Shown here: positions 62,396 to 64,000 of the stretch, in pieces
Position numbering within the stretch: position 1 is the stretch's first letter
Layout of the letters: the number at the start of each line of letters is the position of its first letter
NCBI GenBank assembly: GCA_965217205.1
Contig: OZ244254.1
Coordinates: forward strand, 744,001-808,000
From: Maricaulis sp947259345
Lineage (GTDB): Bacteria > Pseudomonadota > Alphaproteobacteria > Caulobacterales > Maricaulaceae
Reading direction: 5' to 3'
Length of the DNA: 64,000 bases
Translations under genes and position numbers: made by a program
The notes under the pieces: generated by a model
The model's database searches: none
Told to the model about the DNA's origin: nothing
The model's input: only the letters and a program-made list of their open reading frames with translations

Positions 62396-62482
62396 GCGGG
62401 CGTGGCGGAATCGGTAGACGCAGCAGACTTAAAATCTGCCGGCCGCAAGGCCGTGCCGGTTCAAGTCCGGCCGCCCGCACCA
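62396..62482 (+). tRNA. tRNA-Leu (TAA)
   Basis: An 87-base class II tRNA: acceptor GCGGGCG with CGCCCGC, anticodon stem-loop CAGA-CTTAAAA-TCTG with anticodon TAA (leucine), a long variable arm CGGCCGCAAGGCCG, T-arm CCGGTTCAAGTCCGG, and encoded CCA. Confidence 0.97.
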
Positions 62483-62594
62483 CCCTTTGCCCCTTGAGCT
62501 TCGGGTGGCAAGCCATTCTCACCGCCCACGCGGGGAGAAGCGTGTCAATCGGAATCTGGGCGAAAAGGAGCGGGCCGCAGCAGAACCGCGTCGG

Positions 62595-63308
62595 CTAAGC
62601 CCGACGGCGTCTCCCCATCATCCAGAGCCGATAGACGGTCAGATAGACGCCGGCCAGGCCGAAGAGGAGGGCGATGATGGAGGTCACCTTGATCCACCAG
62701 GAATTGAAATTCTCCCGGCTCGACCAGTCCATGATGTGCACGCCCCAGAAGAAGTCATAGACGCGCCAGGCCGTGGTGCGGACCGCCCGCAACTCGCCGG
62801 TCTGGCTGTTGATGTAGAAAGTGGTCGGCGGGGTGGTCTCGCCAGCGGCGAATTCGACCCGCCAGGCTGGGATGGCGAGGCCGGCTTCCCGTGGCGGGTC
62901 CGTCAGCCAATCGATCGAGGCAAGCTCGCCCAGGCCGCGCTGGCGCGTCTGCGCGATGTCGAGCGCCACGGCTTCGCTGATCGGGGAGAGTGTCTCGCCG
63001 CTGACTGCGTCGACCATGAGGGGGCCGTCCGTTGTTTCGAGGCGCCAGACCGGGGCACCGGCCAGCCAACCGGTCCGGGCCGACGTCACCTCGCTGTCCT
63101 GCGCGGCGATGATGGTCGCCAGCGGCAGGGCCTCGTCGGCCCAGTCGAGTACCAACTCGGCCGGGTCATGCCGCAAATGCTCACCGCGGATCTCTTCGAT
63201 CGGGATAATCACCATGATGAGGCCTGAGATCAGCCACAGCATGACCTGCACGCCGAAGGCTATGCCCAACCAGAGGTGAATCTGGCCCATTAGTCGGAAA
63301 AGCTTCAT
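62595..63308 (-). CDS. PepSY-domain membrane protein
   Basis: A 237-residue inner-membrane protein with an N-terminal helix (LWLGIAFGVQVMLWLISGLI), periplasmic PepSY-type region (WRVEFAAGETTPPTTFYINS, QTGELRAVRTTAWRVYDFFW) and a C-terminal helix (VTSIIALLFGLAGVYLTVYR) with a basic tail. This PepSY_TM arrangement occurs in iron-uptake and redox-associated membrane proteins. ATG 63308 begins MKLFRLMGQIH. Confidence 0.85.
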   Translation of the reverse strand: MKLFRLMGQIHLWLGIAFGVQVMLWLISGLIMVIIPIEEIRGEHLRHDPAELVLDWADEALPLATIIAAQDSEVTSARTGWLAGAPVWRLETTDGPLMVDAVSGETLSPISEAVALDIAQTRQRGLGELASIDWLTDPPREAGLAIPAWRVEFAAGETTPPTTFYINSQTGELRAVRTTAWRVYDFFWGVHIMDWSSRENFNSWWIKVTSIIALLFGLAGVYLTVYRLWMMGRRRRA

Positions 63309-63436
63309 GTCGCGATACGCCCCCTCGCCCCAACCCGGGAACATTCAGCCATTCCGGGGCGTGATCAAGCCTTCGCGTCCTCTCGGTCGATCAAATTTCC
63401 GTCGACCACCGTGCAACAGGGGGCTAGCCTGTGATC

Positions 63437-64000
63437 ATGCCGCATCGCGCCGTCCATGATCGTCTCCTGTCAGCGGCTGAACCGCTCTTTCCGGCTCTGC
63501 ACGCCGCGCTCGGCAAGCTCGGTCCGCTCGATCTGCCGCGGCGCGATGATCTACCCTTTCCGGCCTATCTCTGCCGCGCCATCGCTGGCCAGCAGATATC
63601 GGTCAAGGCGGCGCAGAGTATCTGGGCCCGGGTTGAAGCCAGTGCGGAAGGTGCCGACTTGCTCGACCATTTCTGCCCTGACAATGCCGACACGCTGAGA
63701 GGCTGCGGCCTGTCCGGCGCCAAGACACGCACCATCATCACCATTGCCGAGACCCATCGCACAGTCGGTCTCGACACTGACGCATTGCGCGCCTTGCCGA
63801 TCGACCAGCGAACCGACCGGTTGACCGAGATCTGGGGCGTTGGGCAATGGACGGCCGACATGATGAACATCTTCTATTTCGGTGAGGATGATGTCTGGCC
63901 GGATGGTGATGTCGCCGCCCGCAAAACTCTGGAACGCCTGACCTCGAAACGGCGCAAGACGGTGCGCACCGCCGCCCTGTTCAAACCCTATCGCTCCTGG
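63437..64000 (+). CDS. DNA-3-methyladenine glycosylase (AlkA-type), truncated by window
   Basis: The first 188 codons of a helix-hairpin-helix DNA glycosylase that removes alkylated bases. Present are AIAGQQISVKAAQSIWARV, LRGCGLSGAKTRTIITIAET, and the HhH-GPD core IWGVGQWTADMMNIFYFGED then DVWPDGDVAARKTL, where the aspartate of the DGD segment is the expected catalytic residue. The frame is open at 64000. ATG 63437 is taken; an in-frame GTG is at 63431. Confidence 0.88.
   Translation, partial: MPHRAVHDRLLSAAEPLFPALHAALGKLGPLDLPRRDDLPFPAYLCRAIAGQQISVKAAQSIWARVEASAEGADLLDHFCPDNADTLRGCGLSGAKTRTIITIAETHRTVGLDTDALRALPIDQRTDRLTEIWGVGQWTADMMNIFYFGEDDVWPDGDVAARKTLERLTSKRRKTVRTAALFKPYRSW

Overview
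The window reads as a chromosomal segment of a GC-rich (about 63%) alphaproteobacterium of the stalked or dimorphic Caulobacterales/Maricaulales type. The evidence is a popZ polar-organiser gene behind a TolC-type gene (the order known in Caulobacter), the alphaproteobacterial F1-ATPase zeta inhibitor, a eukaryotic-type NADP isocitrate dehydrogenase, a GTTC-N7-GTTC LexA box before recA, a class of (6-4) photolyase with an Fe-S cluster, and many TonB, M28 and lipoprotein genes. A Maricaulis-like genus is my best guess, by inference only. No prophage, transposase, CRISPR array or conjugation gene is present; the gene content is mostly core.

Layout. 1-9 kb: a truncated secreted protein, an operator-controlled operon (alpha/beta hydrolase, four-helix membrane protein, small Xre regulator), a LOG family enzyme, a LysM protein, a PadR/HAAS pair starting at a leaderless ATG, an Atm1-type ABC exporter, a membrane protein, prephenate dehydrogenase and tRNA-Asn. 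9-13 kb: Mpo1-like protein, DUF2256 mini-protein, Fe-S photolyase, SDR, tRNA-Cys. 13-24 kb: pcm-like, tolC, popZ, mltF, recA, alaS, small accessory genes, GDPD. 24-31 kb: icd, trmJ, a serine hydrolase, an amidoligase-type gene cut by an in-frame TAG, a frameshifted two-repeat secreted protein, rpsD. 31-39.4 kb: lipoprotein, GH15-otsB-otsA trehalose operon, bolA-aldo/keto reductase-grxD operon, YHS protein, M28 peptidase and a second membrane-protein/Xre module. 39.4-49.5 kb: purine biosynthesis (purC, purS, purQ, purL, with purB further on), the zeta subunit, a three-gene redox/NTF2/PNPOx cluster, threonine synthase. 49.6-64 kb: VOC protein, radC-map, a large M28 lipoprotein, thioesterase-sfsA, CinA-like protein, VWA lipoprotein, TonB receptor, TPR-sulfotransferase, tRNA-Leu, PepSY protein and a truncated AlkA-type glycosylase.

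The most unusual material is outside the core genes. Four copies (23786, 29552, 43412, 50238) of a roughly 130-bp element share short end boxes but have different long stems in which both arms have changed together, which points to selection or copying at the level of hairpin structure. Two separate modules pair a four-helix membrane protein with a 67-69 residue Xre regulator through a GTGA overlap, each operon preceded by a palindromic operator. A compositionally different gene resembling SMI1/KNR4 immunity proteins sits inside the purQ-purL junction with gaps of only 4 and 2 bases. Other palindromic repeats (12741, 46589, 48129, 50065, 56104) fill most of the longer intergenic spaces.
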